In this document: piece after piece, positions 63,505 through 64,000 of the stretch | How the letters are laid out: every line of letters starts with the position of its first letter | How positions within the stretch are numbered: the first letter of the stretch is position 1 | Assembly: GCA_040183005.1 (NCBI GenBank) | Contig: JAMPIW010000007.1 | Coordinates: 310,001 to 374,000 of the forward strand | Origin: Gammaproteobacteria bacterium | GTDB lineage: Bacteria > Pseudomonadota > Gammaproteobacteria > Ga0077554 > Ga007554 | Reading direction: 5' to 3' | DNA length: 64,000 bases | The notes under the pieces: generated by a model | Seen by the model: only the letters and a program-made list of their open reading frames with translations | Database searches by the model: none | Told to the model about the DNA's origin: nothing | Made by a program: the position numbers and the translations under genes

Positions 63505-64000
63505 CGACAAGGCGCAGCGGCTCCGGGTTGCATGGCTCAGCGAGCTCAATGGCATATATGTGTTCGTGAATTCTCGGGGTTTGAAGGAGAAGGCAGTCGA
63601 CATCAAGGACCTTGCCAGAAAGATGCATCGAGGCACGGCCATACCGCTGGATAATACCGATGACCCGGCGATGGATCGCGCTCAGTATGCGGCATTGCAA
63701 GAATTGCACGAGCAATTGCTCTATGAAACCACTCATGATCAGTTGACTGGCCTGATCAGCCGACGGGAGTTTGAGTCCATGCTTGGCAAGGCAGTGGCAA
63801 GCTCCCAGCAGTCAGGATTGCGACATGTGTTATGTCTTGTCGACGTGGACAAGTTCAGCGCAGTCAACAACAGCTGCGGGTATGCGGGCGGTGACAAACT
63901 GCTCAAGGAATTGGCCGCCTTGCTTCAGAAAGAGTTGGATGGTCGAGGTGTGCTGGCGCGATTTGGTAGTGATGAGTTCGGCATGCTTGTGGAGAACTCT
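63434..64000 (+). CDS. GGDEF-domain protein, 3' partial, with DUF1631-like N-terminus
   Basis: The frame opens at ATG 63434 and is still open at the window edge (189 codons seen). Residues 1-70 (ARRLKEGDWVLFLTSDDKAQ; LNGIYVFVNSRGLKEKAVD) resemble the C-terminal part of DUF1631 proteins. A short linker and a GGDEF domain follow (ETTHDQLTGLISRREFESML; FSAVNNSCGYAGGDKLLKEL; RFGSDEFGMLV). The signature is GSDEF and not GGDEF, so cyclase activity is uncertain. It overlaps the PilZ-DUF1631 gene by 71 bases. A downstream EAL domain is possible but outside the window. Confidence 0.8.
   Translation, partial: MWEKWLKQARRLKEGDWVLFLTSDDKAQRLRVAWLSELNGIYVFVNSRGLKEKAVDIKDLARKMHRGTAIPLDNTDDPAMDRAQYAALQELHEQLLYETTHDQLTGLISRREFESMLGKAVASSQQSGLRHVLCLVDVDKFSAVNNSCGYAGGDKLLKELAALLQKELDGRGVLARFGSDEFGMLVENS

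Overview
The window reads as chromosomal DNA of a gammaproteobacterium. The evidence is gene order and gene content: a yceD-rpmF-plsX-fabH-fabD-fabG-acpP-fabF-pabB-pabC-mltG cluster, ftsK-lolA, nagZ, queG, a glrK/lipoprotein/glrR operon and a type I-beta DAHP synthase. The organism probably has an autotrophic or facultatively anaerobic side. It encodes an archaeal-type fructose-1,6-bisphosphate aldolase/phosphatase and a two-subunit pyruvate carboxylase, and there is a perfect FNR/ANR-type box in front of a small heat-shock gene. I cannot name the genus. All assignments come from reading the sequence; no database search was run.

Layout. 1-2531: C-terminal part of a MalT/SARP-like regulator, facing mtgA across a shared terminator. 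3653-7522 (minus): maf/yceF, pycB and pycA. 7709-17540 (plus): ribosomal protein L32 and fatty-acid synthesis genes, then p-aminobenzoate synthesis and the septal lytic transglycosylase MltG. fabF carries an apparent frameshift in a run of nine A. 17608-24733 (plus): a repeat-rich lipoprotein gene sits where tmk-holB are often found, followed by nagZ, queG, a 2-hydroxyacid dehydrogenase and a membrane nucleotide-sugar dehydratase. 24714-30545 (minus): a TonB-dependent receptor, an ABC-type solute-binding protein and a hybrid histidine kinase in one operon. 30688-35765: a MITE abutting cysM, an exonuclease, rlmD, a D-lactate-dehydrogenase-like gene and hsp20.

35787-38904 is a nested mobile region: an IS3-type element lies inside a decayed ISNCY-like element, which itself is flanked by an 18-bp target duplication in a hairpin behind hsp20. 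39026-45987: FemAB-like protein, trxB, ftsK, lolA, a small membrane protein and DAHP synthase. 46121-49877 (minus): a second solute-binding protein paired with a CHASE/PAS/GGDEF/EAL protein. 50581-56664: polX, the FBP aldolase/phosphatase, a PEBP protein, a second MITE copy, uspA, an HU-like protein with a basic tail, and ruvB. 56752-61239: glrK, a coiled-coil lipoprotein and glrR, then a sigma-54 promoter with a GlrR-like upstream site ahead of an EF-hand protein. 61558-64000: a PilZ-DUF1631 protein overlapping a GGDEF protein that runs off the window.

The most interesting items are these: two permease-less solute-binding proteins wired to membrane signalling proteins; the 14-unit repeat lipoprotein; short repeats inserted in frame into both pabB and pabC; the MITE that supplies the sequence up to the cysM start; the sigma-54/GlrR-like leader; and the fabF A-tract frameshift.
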